A stretch of DNA of 64,000 bases from Hofstenia miamia (Eukaryota > Xenacoelomorpha > Acoela), in assembly GCA_004352715.1 (NCBI GenBank), contig SCFE01000006.1:3622914-3686913 (forward strand), written 5' to 3'. The notes under the pieces were generated by a model, which did not search any database, had not been told where the DNA came from, and was given only the letters and a program-made list of their open reading frames with translations. Both the position numbers and the translations under genes were made by a program. This document shows positions 33,778-47,222 of this stretch, one piece after another; position 1 is the first letter of the stretch, and every line of letters begins with the position of its first letter.

Positions 33778-34969
33778 TATTATCTATCAACTGAGTTTGC
33801 ATATAGCAGATTATTGCCCTAATACTATGAAATTGAGACGTTCACGACTAAAACTACAATCCATAAATTCTCCAATCAAATATGTATAATCTTAAGCATG
33901 TTGCTAGATCTTTATAATAGTAATCACAGCTGGTATGACCAGTACAAAAATAATTAATAAATACATGCACATTCTCAAAATGCTCATCTCAATCAAAATG
34001 CTAATGAAAAAGAATGTCAGGTGGAAGCTATTCAACCTTTTCTAAATGCCCTTCTAATATTTTGGATAGAATATTCAGTCTTCTTAACATATAAAGGCGA
34101 AATCACATTACCCTACAAAGACGAAAATTGAATTAACATTGACATAGATTGATGAATTTTTAAAACTTTGTTACCACAGCAGTGATATATAGGCTACATA
34201 GTTTTTCATATTTATTATTGGTCAAAAGCGGTTTGGGCATACAAAGCCAGAAAATATCTTTAGTACCTTGCAGGATGCAAATAATGCCTGAATAATTTTA
34301 AATTTCTAGTCAATATTGAATATGATTTATCTAGAAGGCAACCAGAACTAATTATACGAAATAGTGTGCATTTTTGTGCTAGATGGTGTATTTTAATCAG
34401 TTACACTGACGTAATAAAGTTCATTGGTAAATTCAATATTGGCATGACTTTAATCATAACAATATAGATGGTCCGTAGCTCAAACATCATTCAAAATTCA
34501 TTGGCTTAATTCCCAAAAATCGGATTCATGCCTTGATTGTATACTTGAATACCATAGATACATGGTGTATGTCATGTAGACAATTCTTTCGCTTTAAAAA
34601 TTCCTGTGTAAATTAAATTTTTGCTTATTAATACAGAGTCTGCTGACTTTACGAAATTCGTCCAGGTGTTTGAAAACAACGGTCAAGCCTAAGCCTTTCC
34701 GAATTGGATGCAATAAAGTAATGTCATGCTAGATATAGTAATGCAAATGCTAGATATTTTATTTCAATATTGTCATACATAAAACTGATTAAATGTTCAT
34801 TTTGAATTTATTTAAGGAAAGTTTAAATTGCAAAGTTGAACAGCATGCATGACAGGGGTATCCCTGACGGACGTTCCCTGTAAATGTATTGCTGGGGACA
34901 TAAACCCATTCATTAGCAGATAAGATTTGTTGTCGGTATAGAGTGCACGAATTAAATTTAAGATTATTG
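33778..34969. other. AT-rich intergenic DNA
   Basis: No gene, RNA gene or element recognised. Confidence 0.5.
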
Positions 34970-36037
34970 CTGGAAGGCCTAGTTGTTCATATATTGCAAA
35001 ATGATATTAATGATCAACTTTATCGCGTATGCTATATTAAAATCAATGGTGAAAATTCCCATGTTTATATTATTTATTCCGCATATATCAATCATAAATT
35101 GAAATGCAGAAATGTTTAGTTAAAAGTTTCTCGCCTTCACAAAGCCAGTTTGGGTTGTGTATATGTATTTCTTGTATAAAGATCCAAGTCTACAATTAAA
35201 GATATGTCATAATATATTAAATCCATGTTTAATAGAGAAACAGGGCGCCAGGACTAAATCCTTTCCCTCTTTTAGTAATAATCTAATACTGTGGCAAACT
35301 TGGCCGAATTTTAAGACTGATTCAATAAAAGCAAATAGTTCAGGACAAGGATCAAACAAAAGTTCTTATAAAAGGCAGCATGAAGACCTTCTATTCTTGG
35401 AGAATTTCTTAGTATATCTATTGCAAAATGAGTTTCGTCAATTGATATATCTTGATTCAGAGAATCGTAATCATCTAAAGAAATATTGGGATATATTAAA
35501 CTATCATTTTCAATGTTGAACTCGGATCATTAATATAGATGTTTGTAAAAATCGGTGAAAGAGCTTATAATATTCTCTTGGTTGTCAGAAATGAGTATTA
35601 TTGCTTAATTGAACGCGCTCAATAGTTAGCTTATCCATAGAATTGTTGAATAGTTTTTTGATGTCCTTAGTGTTGTAGTCATGCTCGATAATTTTGAAAT
35701 GTTCAAGTTCATTTTGGGCCATTAGATTTGGAATACTTCGCAATTCTGATTCGTAATATATCCTGAATTGTTCACAATATTGTACATGTCTGCGGTCATT
35801 GAATTTAGTTGCTTTATAAAAGCGATCTCTTTCAATGTTTTTCTGTTTGACCCTTCCCTTCATAATTCTCCATTTTGTTTTAATATTAGATACATTAGCC
35901 TGTTCTAGAGAAATTGAAATTACCTTGGATATTTTGTAATAGTTATTAGTAAGTAATTGAAATTCAGTCACCACACGCCCAGAGCTGCCGGTTGTAGTGT
36001 GGTACCATGCCATTATGTACAATATTTTGAATACCAT
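34970..36037 (-). pseudogene. L1-like LINE reverse transcriptase remnant
   Basis: Read on minus. First, 36037-35585 encodes a basic helical linker (KWRIMKGRVKQKNIERDRFY, then RHVQYCEQFRIYYESELRS) like the endonuclease-RT spacer of LINEs. Then, in changing frames, come ENIISSFTDFYKHLY, a GLHAAFYKNF-type block (family: 'GPDGl.aeFYk.F'), SWRPVSLLNMD ('NWRPISLLN.D'), and at about 35154-34975 QTGFVKARNF with GIFTIDFNIAYA, where D and A mark the first RT catalytic block. Order and spacing fit L1-type RT. Many stops. The motif with the YADD-type active site is not found further left, so it is 3'-truncated. Confidence 0.65.
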
Positions 36038-39000
36038 AATGGTATGATAGAAAAAAAATTATAGCCAATATGGATGGCACGCTCAAAAATATGGGCATAG
36101 TGGAAATCGATAAATTTATTGTTACAGGTACAGAATTTATATTTAGTTTCAAGAAAATTGTAATATTTTGTGTCATATTTCTTACATTTAAATATATTGA
36201 ATGTGTAAATATTTATTTTAAATTTCTTTGAAAAAAAGATTTTTTTATAAAATAATAATTTTTAAAAGTGTTGCAAAAGTTTAGCAAGCACCTTCACTAG
36301 ATTGTAAGCAAATACTAAGGTTTGCTTCTCATTTTAAATGTTTGCGCTTAACAAAGCATATTGCATTGGAAAACAAACAAAAATATTTGGTTTTTTTCAA
36401 AATTTATTTACGAATTTTTTGAAATCCTTCTGCCACCAAGTGAATTGCTTGTGCCTTGTCATATAACTACAATTATTTCATATTAAAACAAGGATGATTG
36501 TCTTTTATTTGCAGCTTGCAATTTGGTACTTATTTTGCTAAATATTAGAAATCACTTTGTTAAATTGCTGTCACCTTCATACATTTCCCCATTATTCATT
36601 AAATTTTTACATAATAACCATAGTGTATGAACGAACTTTAAAATATGGCCGTTATGGATGAAAAAAATGTCGCCTTGCAATACATGGCATACCAAAAGAA
36701 ACAACCCTTTTAGAGAATCAGTTTCAAATGGTTTGTGATATGAAAAATTTATTGATAATACTTTAGACTCCGCAATCATTAGGACCTCTGAAGTAAAACA
36801 ATGATCTACCCGATATGAGTACATGAAATATGAAAATAGTTATCAGCATATGCAGGATTATGAATTAGGCTATAACTATGAAGAAGATTATAGTTTAGGT
36901 AATGGTTAGGTTGGACAATGATTGTGAATTATTAACATCCTCAGATAAATAAAAGCAATTTGCATTTCCTACCACTTACTAAAGATTAAAAATTTATTGA
37001 TACCAGAGAATTTTTATTAGAAATAGCTTTGCCATGGCGTGGTCTCATCTTTTATACACCTTCTATGAATTTATCAACTTAAAGTTTACTTGTTGAAACA
37101 GATCCATAGTCAAGAGGCTTTGGGGAGTCAAACTCTTTCTGCCAGCAAGTTACACTCTGAATAGTTAAGAACAACAACTAGTAAAAATGAAATACATAAA
37201 TTTATTGTTGTCATATTTTGGAAATATCACGCTACTGAAAGTTTCCTAAAATGTTGGGAGTTTTTAGACCATCACAATTGGCTTCCGAATCAAATGTATT
37301 TAGTGGATCAATATCAGCAATTTTTACAAGACTTTCTGTACAGGAAAGGACAAGTGCCTTTGGCTTTAATAATTTTAAATATTTTCTAATTGTTTAATTA
37401 ATCTTTACATCTGTTTTTGCTTTTTTTATTTCTTAGAATGAAGTTACATTAGCTGTACAATTTGTTTGGAATCATTAGCTGTGGTATCTACTAAATTGCC
37501 ACATATACCTGTAGAATGTACAATGTGCAATTTTATTATGAAAATTTGGTGGCTTTGCCGTTAACTTCTCGAAAATTTGAAATACCGGAATATCTTCAAC
37601 TTCTATGCCAAGCATTAAAATATCGCTTAAAATTGTTATACAATATTTATCTTAAGCAGCCCAGGACTTTTCGTTTAATTTTTAATGGCTTCTTTAAAAC
37701 ACTTAATTTCTTGTAAATCACGCAATAATCCAAAACCTAAAAGTACATGTACTACAAGATTAAAGAGTGTTTTCCACACATACATATCAGATTTATGTTT
37801 GTAAGTACTTACAAAACTTTGCCATTAATATTTGCGAGACTAGCAAAGTTTTACAAAAATTACTTGCAACTTTTGCAGATACTTTTCAAACTCAGAGACT
37901 AAGAAACAGGAGTTTTTGATAGGGCTGAAGCCACCCCTCCCTTTTTGTCCCCGATGGCACTTATTTTTGCATAAAATCTTTTTAAATTTAAGAAATTTAG
38001 TCTTTGTATAGGAAGGAATTCAGTTCAGCCGTTCCAATAATAATATTGTTACTTAGCTCCTGGTCAAACTTCCAAACTATTTGCAAAGCACTTTGCAAGT
38101 CTTAATAATGTATTTGTAAGTACTCTCCAAATTTGAGTATACTCTGTAATAGACTTGAAGAAAATTGTTTGAAAATATTCTGCATCAGGCTATTGACTAT
38201 AAGCGAAAATTGAATTTCTTCATCCACATTTTGAATACCGATTGAGTTCTTTGAGTGTATCCTAAAATCGGAAAGCCTTTTGTCATATAAACCAATTTAA
38301 TAACTGAATTTATCTAATTTTTTAGTCTTAAGGGAAAGGGGAAGGGGGAGCTGGGCTCAAAATAAATTTTACAATTTCACTACTGTGTATATTACGTTCA
38401 GTTATGTTTGTTGTTAAAGATGTCACAGAGCAAAAGAGAAAGTCGACGAGGAATATATCATCATGTGCACAGCTGAAATCATATCCATTAATTATTTTGT
38501 ACAAATATAACTAATTTATTCACAAATTTTCTCAATTGCATGAGTATGAGAAATTTTCGAAATTATGTACAATGTATAATATTTTCTATGCTTAATAAGA
38601 CATTTAACTAGAAAAGTAGTTGGGGTTGTAATAGGTATTTTTTTTGTAAAATATTCAAAAGCTCATAGTTGTAGTCGTGGATTGAGATTTTCAAATCCTA
38701 CCCGACCTGAATTTCGGAATTTGATTACAAAATTATGTGAACGAATTTTAGAATACAAATTGTTCAGGATCTTTATTAACGATTAGAGAGCTTTGTGAAA
38801 GAACCAACATATTTGTATATGCAATTCATTAGCCTCACATGCTTCTGTTTGAGAGACTTGATCGCATTTAGCAGTTCATATAAAGAAAAAATCACGTTGT
38901 GATTGCGTCCTTGATACTTTGGCTTAAAAAATAACCTTTGATAGCACACATAATTTCGCTATATTAGCAATATTTTAATTAATTTAGCTGTCATATTCAC

Positions 39001-42000
39001 CAATAAGCTTTAAATATATTATTTATAACGATCCTAGAGTACTGAATTGAAATTTTTAAGAACAGTTTGAGTTTTTCATATTTTAAACAACCCTAAAAAT
39101 TATTGAACAATCATTTACATGTACCTGATCTTTACTAAACATGAACTTCCCTTAAAATTGTTAGTAAAAATTTTTGTCTTTAACCCAATTTAGAATTGAA
39201 GATCTCAGCCCAAGCTGATCATATCCGCCCTATTTTTAGTTGTTTCACTATTCTAAAATATATCACCCAAGTAAATTTTTATGAGCGAAATACTAGATAT
39301 AATTAAATTTTAAAAACAAAGAACTCTCTCCACTTTCACTGCCGTTATAAATCTGTCTCAGGACGTGAACGATTGAACCGGTTAGTTACATAAAGTCGTA
39401 ACTAAAATTACGCACAGCGTCCCTTAATGAATATTAGTGGCCTTACTACAGAAAACAAAACTGCTGCTTCCATGAGCTTTAGACCATCTTATCCCCATAC
39501 ATTAGGTATGGGGACAATTTAAAAGTTTTTATCAGAACACGGGAGCATATTTTTGCATAGATGTATCAATATCCCAATTTACTTATTGAAAATGTTTGAA
39601 ATAGTGATGAAAAAGAATGCAACAATAAGGTTTATATCTTTTCATTAATGCAGCCTTAACAGATGTGTAGGAGGTGATGGGTATACATAAGCCGAGATGC
39701 GCTTGGATGAATTGCGCGGCCTTCTATTTCGAGAAAAACTTTGGCTTATATATAACATGTACACTTAATATTAAACTCTTAACGGACTTTGGTTGAGTAG
39801 GTCGCATTCTTTATCAATTCTCAGGACCTATACCTCTTGTTGGTTTGCAAGGACTGTCTTCAACCCAGGCTTATTTATATTTCAGAGTTTCATATCTTAG
39901 CGAATTACAGAAGATCATAAATAATCTTAACTTAATGGAAACTACAGAAACAGTACAAAAATAATTACTTTTCTTTTTTAATTGTATGATTGAATTATGC
40001 ACTTCTTAATTTTCTTTCCTTAATATTGAAACAGTGAAATTTTTAGATGGGAAGTTGTTTTAGTGGATATCTTTCAAATTCAAGTCATACGCATTCTCAT
40101 ATGCCGGGTGATTTTTTAATGATAGCACCCTAATTATGGGATTATTTTGCAGTTAGGTTACGAAACTCTTACAAGCAACCCTCTAAATCGTAACACCGGG
40201 TTAGTGGTATCTGGCTCATATGGGTCGCGGGGGTCATAATTTTTGACCCTGTTTCAACTGTTCAGTGGGAGCATGGGAGATGTCTCTCTCTCTCTGCAAG
40301 TTCTAACCTGAATATTTCTTAGAGTAAAAATATAATATTTATTAAAAATTATAGAGCAGTCACAAATCATTGGTAAGAATGTTATTATTGGTAGATATCT
40401 GTTTGTGGGTTGTGGAATTTGTATTAAGATTTACGTAAATATTTGTTCACACTCTCAANNNAGAGCAGTCACAAATCATTGGTAAGAATGTTATTATTGG
40501 TAGATATCTGTTTGTGGGTTGTGGTATTTGTATTAAGATTTACGTAAATATTTGTTCACACTCTCAACCAGGTTAAAACATCTGAGCTGAATGTACAAGA
40601 TTAAAAGTTATTTAGATATGTATCAATTATGTAAATGTTGTGCTTCAGCTATAAATGATCTATTATTACCGTAAAATTAATTCATAGACACCGGTAATAA
40701 ATTCAACGCATTTCTTCAATGCGTCAATGCTGATATATTGAATAGACAGTTTCTCACAATAGTGAAATATTCCAAGAATGTTTCGAATATTTATTACACT
40801 TTAAAAATTGAAAATAATATTTTGTTTGTTGAATTGCAAATGAGAATAAATATGCATACTATGTTGCTAAAATGTTCATACATGTACATTTACGATCTTG
40901 ACTCTTTCGAAAAGGAAAATGTAGAACTGCAAAAGTGCCTGGTTTTTGGAAGTACTTCCTGAACGGGATGGCATTGCACGGTACAACGCTGCACAGTCCG
41001 GCACGGCACGGAGTTTCTAATGTATTTTCGCGTACGTCCTTATATGTACTAACAAGCTCGGTTCATTCAATTCCTAACCTCTAGCAAATATAATGATCAA
41101 AGCAAGAACCGGAATATTGTTTCTTATAAAAAATTAGAGATATTATATAAAAAATATATAAACCCTAGCTTTGCAGATCGAATAATTTCAATGCTGTTCA
41201 CACAAAATTTCTTAATCATCAACATTTTTATTATTATGAACATGGACTTCTACGTTAGTAAATGTTATGAACACTCCCACTGATAAAGGTAGAGATCCAT
41301 TTGGGCAGAAAATTAATTTTATTTTAGCCATGGTAGGAAAATAATTACTATCCTTGCCAAAAATTGTCGAATTTATAAGAACAAAGTAGACCTAATCAAA
41401 TTGTGAGATCAGACCATTATTTATTTGAAAAAAATATAATTGGGAAGCATGCTACTGAAAGGCAAGATGCGTAACGATACAGGAAACTAAGGCTAGATGT
41501 TTTATTGTAGCGTAAATACCATGGTTTTGGCTCGAATTAGATAGTTTAGGATCTTGTGCATATTATAAAAAAAAATCAAAATCAAAACTTGAAATTATAC
41601 TCGTGTTTATATCATAATACCCCATTTTCCTAAAAAACCGGTTTACTTAGTAACTGGGGCAGAGTTTAGTTAAATATCATTTAGCTAAAAGAAAGCGGGA
41701 CTAGGATACGGGCACGAACAAATGAACGGGTCTATTTTCACTGCAATGGGCTACGGACCGAGGGCATGAACTTTATCCTAGTGTACCAATAATATCATCT
41801 TTCCTTAGAATGAGGGATAATTGACTGCTGGATTTCAAAAAAATAGAATGTTTGCTTTAACAATCTAAACTCTTTGATCATTTCAAGGATTTGTAATTAA
41901 AAATCGAATCAAGTCTATTCGCAACTTTAGATTATGCGGAAAGCTAACAAGTTTATTCACGTACAAACGTATTTAGCAATCACAAAATGCATAACAGCAG

Positions 42001-42117
42001 TTTGCCAAATATATATATGTCGAATTGGTACAACTTAAGCAGCACAAATATAATCAATAAAATATACGCATGTAAAACAAGTTAGAATCGAATTCCCACA
42101 ATGTTCTCAAATGATAG
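36038..42117. other. Long AT-rich region without recognised genes
   Basis: Six kilobases with no supported gene. Contains a small assembly duplication at 40353-40567, a (CT)n run at 40284-40295 and scattered short palindromes such as AAGTACTT near 37805. Open frames at 36552-36824, 37516-37716 and 40738-40962 have no recognisable features. Confidence 0.45.
40353..40567. other. Probable assembly duplication around NNN
   Basis: Bases 40353-40458 recur at 40462-40567 with one mismatch (GGAATTT versus GGTATTT), separated by three N. Confidence 0.8.
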
Positions 42118-42125
42118 CTGTTGAA

Positions 42126-42511
42126 TAGTGATGTGCGGGCCGCCGATTATTCCGGCTCTTCTGCGCCTGCTGTTCAACACTGAGCCCGCCTGCTAAGATC
42201 TCAACCCGCCTCCACATGCATTGCACATTAATCACATTAATCACGTGATTTCATTATGTGCCTGTAAATTTACTCCAAATCCAATCAAAACAGTACTATC
42301 AGCTGTTCACTCAACTGTTAAATTTACCTGTGGTAGATTTGAGATATAGTAAATATGTGATTTGAGATATAGCAAACAGAATTGTAAACATAGATATTGT
42401 GTTTTGAGATATAGTAAACAGAATAGACTTACAATACCTATATTTTTTCTTTTCTATGACAACTCGTGGCCCACCTGAGCCCACGGGCATCGGCCGGCCC
42501 GCACACCACTA
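42126..42511. mobile_element. hAT-type MITE
   Basis: 386 bp with terminal inverted repeats TAGTGATGTGCGGGCCG (left) and CGGCCCGCACACCACTA (right), one mismatch in 17. It is flanked by an 8-bp target duplication CTGTTGAA (42118-42125) / CTGTTCAA (42512-42519), with one mismatch. The 8-bp duplication and TAGTG-type ends are diagnostic for hAT elements. The interior lacks a transposase and has three tandem-like TTTGAGATATAG(T/C)AAA units. The GC-rich ends stand out from the surroundings. Confidence 0.85.
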
Positions 42512-42519
42512 CTGTTCAA

Positions 42520-43145
42520 TGCAATCATTAGTCATGAATTTGTATACACGGTCCAAAATTTACTCATGCACTCCTGTATTCTTTGTACTGAATTCAGTTG
42601 CTCAATAAAAATGAACTTTGTTGGCTATCAATATGAATTGAAAAAAAAGATAAATACCTGCTCCTCAGTGTTACATATATGGCACTATTAAAATAGACAG
42701 ACAATATTTTTAATACAACAATCACTAACAAAATGACTTCATGTTAATTTCACATGCATTCAATATAATTGAATGATAATTTGTAAAGTTTTTAATACTA
42801 GTGCATAGTGCAATAAAAGAGTTGTTTATACATTGTAAAAAACTTGGAAAGCATTTAAAGGAAAAGGCATTAGTGAGTACAAGCTTCATTTCTATATGTG
42901 AAAGGCTATTGTTTGAAATTAGGAAAAATTTTCAAAGCCGGTGTGTAACATTTTAATATAATAACCTATGGTTGCAACATCTTGAAGGCATTTGAAAGAA
43001 CATATAATCATTTATGTAAGTTTACAAACCAGTGTATAATATCTGGAAATAAATACATATAGGTTGTAGTTACTGTGAGCAGAACTTGAAAGAAAAAAGT
43101 TTGAGTTAGTGGTATCAATGCTGAAGCACCAATAAAAATCAATAT
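42520..43145. other. AT-rich intergenic DNA
   Basis: No feature recognised. Confidence 0.45.
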
Positions 43146-43379
43146 TTGAAGAATTTTGAGAAAGGATTTGCTGAATTATCAGCTCATCAACTCTCTTCAG
43201 ATCGAAATGATGCCATGCTAGCAATGGGTCACCATTATCCAAAATCAGATAATAGAACAAAGTTAATGCCAGCAGAAGAACAAGAAGTAGCATATTTAGC
43301 AATTTCGAAATCATCAAATAATTTAAACGCATATTCAGCATCAGTATCAGCAGAAATGATAGGTGAAGGTAGGAAATAG
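43146..43379 (+). CDS. Unrecognised short ORF, possibly an exon
   Basis: 77 codons (MKNFEKGFAELSAHQLSSD ... SAEMIGEG), of more balanced composition than nearby random frames. GAAG|GTAGGAAATA near its end could be a splice donor, and beyond the stop the next codons (TEDQQGKKTTKEHQLESL) also read as plausible protein. No family recognised; it may be a remnant of the retroelement whose RT lies at 44004-44390. Weak. Confidence 0.2.
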   Translation: MKNFEKGFAELSAHQLSSDRNDAMLAMGHHYPKSDNRTKLMPAEEQEVAYLAISKSSNNLNAYSASVSAEMIGEGRK

Positions 43380-43594
43380 CTGAGGACTGAAGATCAACAA
43401 GGCAAAAAGACAACTAAAGAACATCAATTAGAGTCTCTTAAATTGGATTTCTCCAAAACAAGTAATAAATCAGCTTGGGAGACACTGTTGAACATTATAT
43501 TTCTTAATATTTCATATCTCCCAATGCCTTAGCCCTTTGACAAAGAGAAATAGCACTTTTCATTGAAATTCAGGAGCGTGCATCAAACCCCCTT

Positions 43595-43598
<4 letters not shown>

Positions 43599-43634
<36 letters not shown>

Positions 43635-43795
43635 NNNNNNNNNNNNNNNNNNNNNNNNNNNNNNNNNNNNNNNNNNNNNNNNNNNNNNNNNNNNNNNNNN
43701 NNNNNNNNNNNNNNNNNNNNNNNNNNNNNNNNNNNNNNNNNNNNNNNNNNNNNNNNNNNNNNNNNNNNNNNNNNNNNNNNNNNNNNNNNNNNNNN

Positions 43796-43828
<33 letters not shown>
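43599..43828. repeat. (TA)n microsatellite with 161-N gap
   Basis: TA repeats on both sides of the N run 43635-43795. The right side leads into a hairpin, AAGAGCACTCCTT...AAGGAGTGCTCTT, at about 43841-43876. Confidence 0.9.
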
Positions 43829-44003
43829 GGTATATTTGTTAAGAGCACTCCTTAAGGAGAAAAGGAGTGCTCTTAATAAAACGAAAAATTATGAGTGAAA
43901 CATCATTCAACGGAAAATAAACAGTACTGTTGAGAAAATTCGAAATTCAAAAATGCAATCAATGAACAAAGATTAATTACATAATGAAGTGAAAAAAAAT
44001 TGA

Positions 44004-44390
44004 GAAAAGAAATACAACCTACATATATCAGAAAATGAAGCTAATCTGCTAAATAATTTCTTCTTTAGATTTAATGAGGACAAATGTAAAGACGAAGAAC
44101 TAAGCAATAGAGAAATAGCCGAAACTACTCCCGTAATATCCAAAGAGCAAGTTCAAGAATTATTTTCAAATATTCGCTTACGTTCCTCTAAAGACATTTC
44201 AAAAGTACCAAACTGGTTTTTCAAATGCTTCTCAAACGAATTTAGTTATATTTATTCATGTTTATTTAATAAATATTTCCAGAAAATGGAATATCCTAAT
44301 GAATGGAAGAAAGCTGTTGTTACCCGCGTACCAAAGACTAATAATTTTGTAGTAATTAATTGTGCACATAAAAGCGATTTCTCACATTGA
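44004..44390 (+). pseudogene. LINE reverse transcriptase fragment
   Basis: An open stretch of about 128 codons without a start. ENEANLLNNFFFRFNED opens it, then VISKEQVQELFSNIRLRSSK and WFFKCFSNEFSYIYSCLFN, and MEYPNEWKKAVVTRVPK. This is the N-terminal part of a CR1/jockey/RTE-type RT ('LN.fF ... l..l...Ka.GPDgi...ll ... lFn.s...g..P..WK.a.vtPv.K'). The GPDG block itself is degenerate. It ends at TGA before the catalytic motifs, so it is truncated. Its sequence differs from the LINE family at 12-15 kb. Confidence 0.65.
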
Positions 44391-45812
44391 AATGTTGTTA
44401 ATTTTGAATTTAGGTATTGCATGAAACACGAACATCATCATTGCTGACAGCAACGCAGTTGGGATGATAAATAAAATTACATCGAATTTACATGGTAGGA
44501 TTCCTAACATAGCGACTGAAACATTTTCTCCTATCAAGTATGCTGCCTTATGAGAATACTAAAAGTCCAAAGATGTACCACTACTTAACGCATTTAATTT
44601 TTTTAAACAATGTATTAATTGCTATTGTAGATAAATTTTTTAGACGTCTGCATGGTTATACTTGTGAATATACTTTATAAATAAAATCAGGTTTTTCCTC
44701 ATGAAGCCATTCATGGGTGCTGTGCTTACAGTTGCATATTCGCATGTATGTGAATGCAAAGCGTTAACTCTATTTCTTATGTTAAAAAATCGAAACTGTC
44801 ATTAGCCTTATTCCCATAGCAATGTTCTTCGCATGAAATTTGTTGTTATCAATTATCTGAAAAATTTGGGCCAAAATGTTTTGCTAAAAGAATTTTGTGG
44901 ACATTTTGTAAGACAGTAGTACTACTATATGTTTATACTGAACATTTGTGTTTATATTTGGCACGTTTTAGTTCCCATGATGCATTTTTTTGCTACGATT
45001 TTTGTAGCAAAGCGAGAACAAAGATATTATGCAGTACAATTTGTATCACAATAAAAAAATGGGCAAAATTTCCACTGAATAATTTTATCTGTGCAATATG
45101 GTAAATTTTACTGATCTCGTGTTGAAAAAAGTCACTATGTCTATTTAATGTTCTATGTTACTAAAACGATTTGTCAACTTTCAAAGCAATTGGGACATGG
45201 TGGAATGTCCCTCCCCCCGTCAGGTTTCCAAATTTAATTCTGACTGGATAAATAAATATATTTTTCGTAAAAATTGAAAAATTTAAAATCTAGGATCGTG
45301 AAATGCATTTTTTAGGGTCTATTTCCTCAATATTTTCAAAAATTTTCGCGGAGCTTCGCCCCGCATTAGGAAATACCAATGATGTCCCCCGTCATAAAAT
45401 CCTGGATACGCCCCTGACTCCAATATTATAAATTGATTAAAATATTCTAACTATTATTGGAATATAGTTATTATTTATGAAGGAAAACTTTTATCAATTT
45501 ACCCTATGTTATTGGGATGGCTCAAAATTGCACTTCTCACTTATTTTCCTCAATAATGATCCAGTCGCTTTGAAATTTCAAAAAATATGTTTCTGTAGAT
45601 ATGTGATGCACTTCTTTATAGGTACACTAATGATTTTTAGTTTAAATTTCATAAAAAATTAATGCTCTAGTTATTATATTACTCTTTTTCCAAATTTCTA
45701 TATTGTTATGAAGGAATTTCGATTTTTAGAATATTTGGTTGAATTGTTTTGATGGATATTATAACTATTCAAATGCCATTTATTGTATGGGTAGTTATTA
45801 CGCAAACACAAA
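44391..45812. other. Intergenic DNA
   Basis: No gene recognised. At about 45345-45420 a GC-richer patch (GCGGAGCTTCGCCCCGC, then GGATACGCCCCTG) looks like the terminal part of some dispersed repeat; I could not find its partner end. Confidence 0.4.
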
Positions 45813-46222
45813 TTTGTAAATCTTCCAATTAGTGAAATCTTGATCATTCTTAAGTTTAACAAAACACACAGCGATCATTTAGATGTAATAGATAATTAGT
45901 GTGCCATTTACAAGCTTGCTTCAATTTTGTAAATCTTCCAATTAGTGAAATCTAAATCATTCTGAGATCTATCAAAATGCGCATTGTTTATTTAGAAAAA
46001 CTAGCTATTTCATGAATCATTAACCAAACTCTTCAGGTTTGTAAGTCAACCAAATAATGAAATCTAATTCGTTCTTAGATTTATTATAATGCGTATTATG
46101 TTCATTTAGAAATCTTAGCTAATATATAAACCAATAAACACTCTTTGATTTTGCAAATTTGCCAATAATTAAATTCTCAATCATTTATTCGGCATAAGGT
46201 AAAATTTTGTATTGAATTTATC
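45813..46222 (+). repeat. Satellite-like array, 112-bp units (locus 1)
   Basis: Four diverged units, each opening with TTTGTAAATCTTCCAATTAG or a variant, start at 45813, 45926, 46038 and 46150 (periods 113, 112 and 112). Each carries ATGAAATCT/GTGAAATCT and a later AATGCGCATT/AATGCGTATT-like word. The array runs into a 1000-N gap. The same array occurs at 50103-50530. Confidence 0.85.
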
Positions 46223-47222
46223 NNNNNNNNNNNNNNNNNNNNNNNNNNNNNNNNNNNNNNNNNNNNNNNNNNNNNNNNNNNNNNNNNNNNNNNNNNNNNN
46301 NNNNNNNNNNNNNNNNNNNNNNNNNNNNNNNNNNNNNNNNNNNNNNNNNNNNNNNNNNNNNNNNNNNNNNNNNNNNNNNNNNNNNNNNNNNNNNNNNNNN
46401 NNNNNNNNNNNNNNNNNNNNNNNNNNNNNNNNNNNNNNNNNNNNNNNNNNNNNNNNNNNNNNNNNNNNNNNNNNNNNNNNNNNNNNNNNNNNNNNNNNNN
46501 NNNNNNNNNNNNNNNNNNNNNNNNNNNNNNNNNNNNNNNNNNNNNNNNNNNNNNNNNNNNNNNNNNNNNNNNNNNNNNNNNNNNNNNNNNNNNNNNNNNN
46601 NNNNNNNNNNNNNNNNNNNNNNNNNNNNNNNNNNNNNNNNNNNNNNNNNNNNNNNNNNNNNNNNNNNNNNNNNNNNNNNNNNNNNNNNNNNNNNNNNNNN
46701 NNNNNNNNNNNNNNNNNNNNNNNNNNNNNNNNNNNNNNNNNNNNNNNNNNNNNNNNNNNNNNNNNNNNNNNNNNNNNNNNNNNNNNNNNNNNNNNNNNNN
46801 NNNNNNNNNNNNNNNNNNNNNNNNNNNNNNNNNNNNNNNNNNNNNNNNNNNNNNNNNNNNNNNNNNNNNNNNNNNNNNNNNNNNNNNNNNNNNNNNNNNN
46901 NNNNNNNNNNNNNNNNNNNNNNNNNNNNNNNNNNNNNNNNNNNNNNNNNNNNNNNNNNNNNNNNNNNNNNNNNNNNNNNNNNNNNNNNNNNNNNNNNNNN
47001 NNNNNNNNNNNNNNNNNNNNNNNNNNNNNNNNNNNNNNNNNNNNNNNNNNNNNNNNNNNNNNNNNNNNNNNNNNNNNNNNNNNNNNNNNNNNNNNNNNNN
47101 NNNNNNNNNNNNNNNNNNNNNNNNNNNNNNNNNNNNNNNNNNNNNNNNNNNNNNNNNNNNNNNNNNNNNNNNNNNNNNNNNNNNNNNNNNNNNNNNNNNN
47201 NNNNNNNNNNNNNNNNNNNNNN
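46223..47222. other. Assembly gap of exactly 1000 N
   Basis: Round-number gap beginning at the end of the 112-bp array. Confidence 0.95.
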
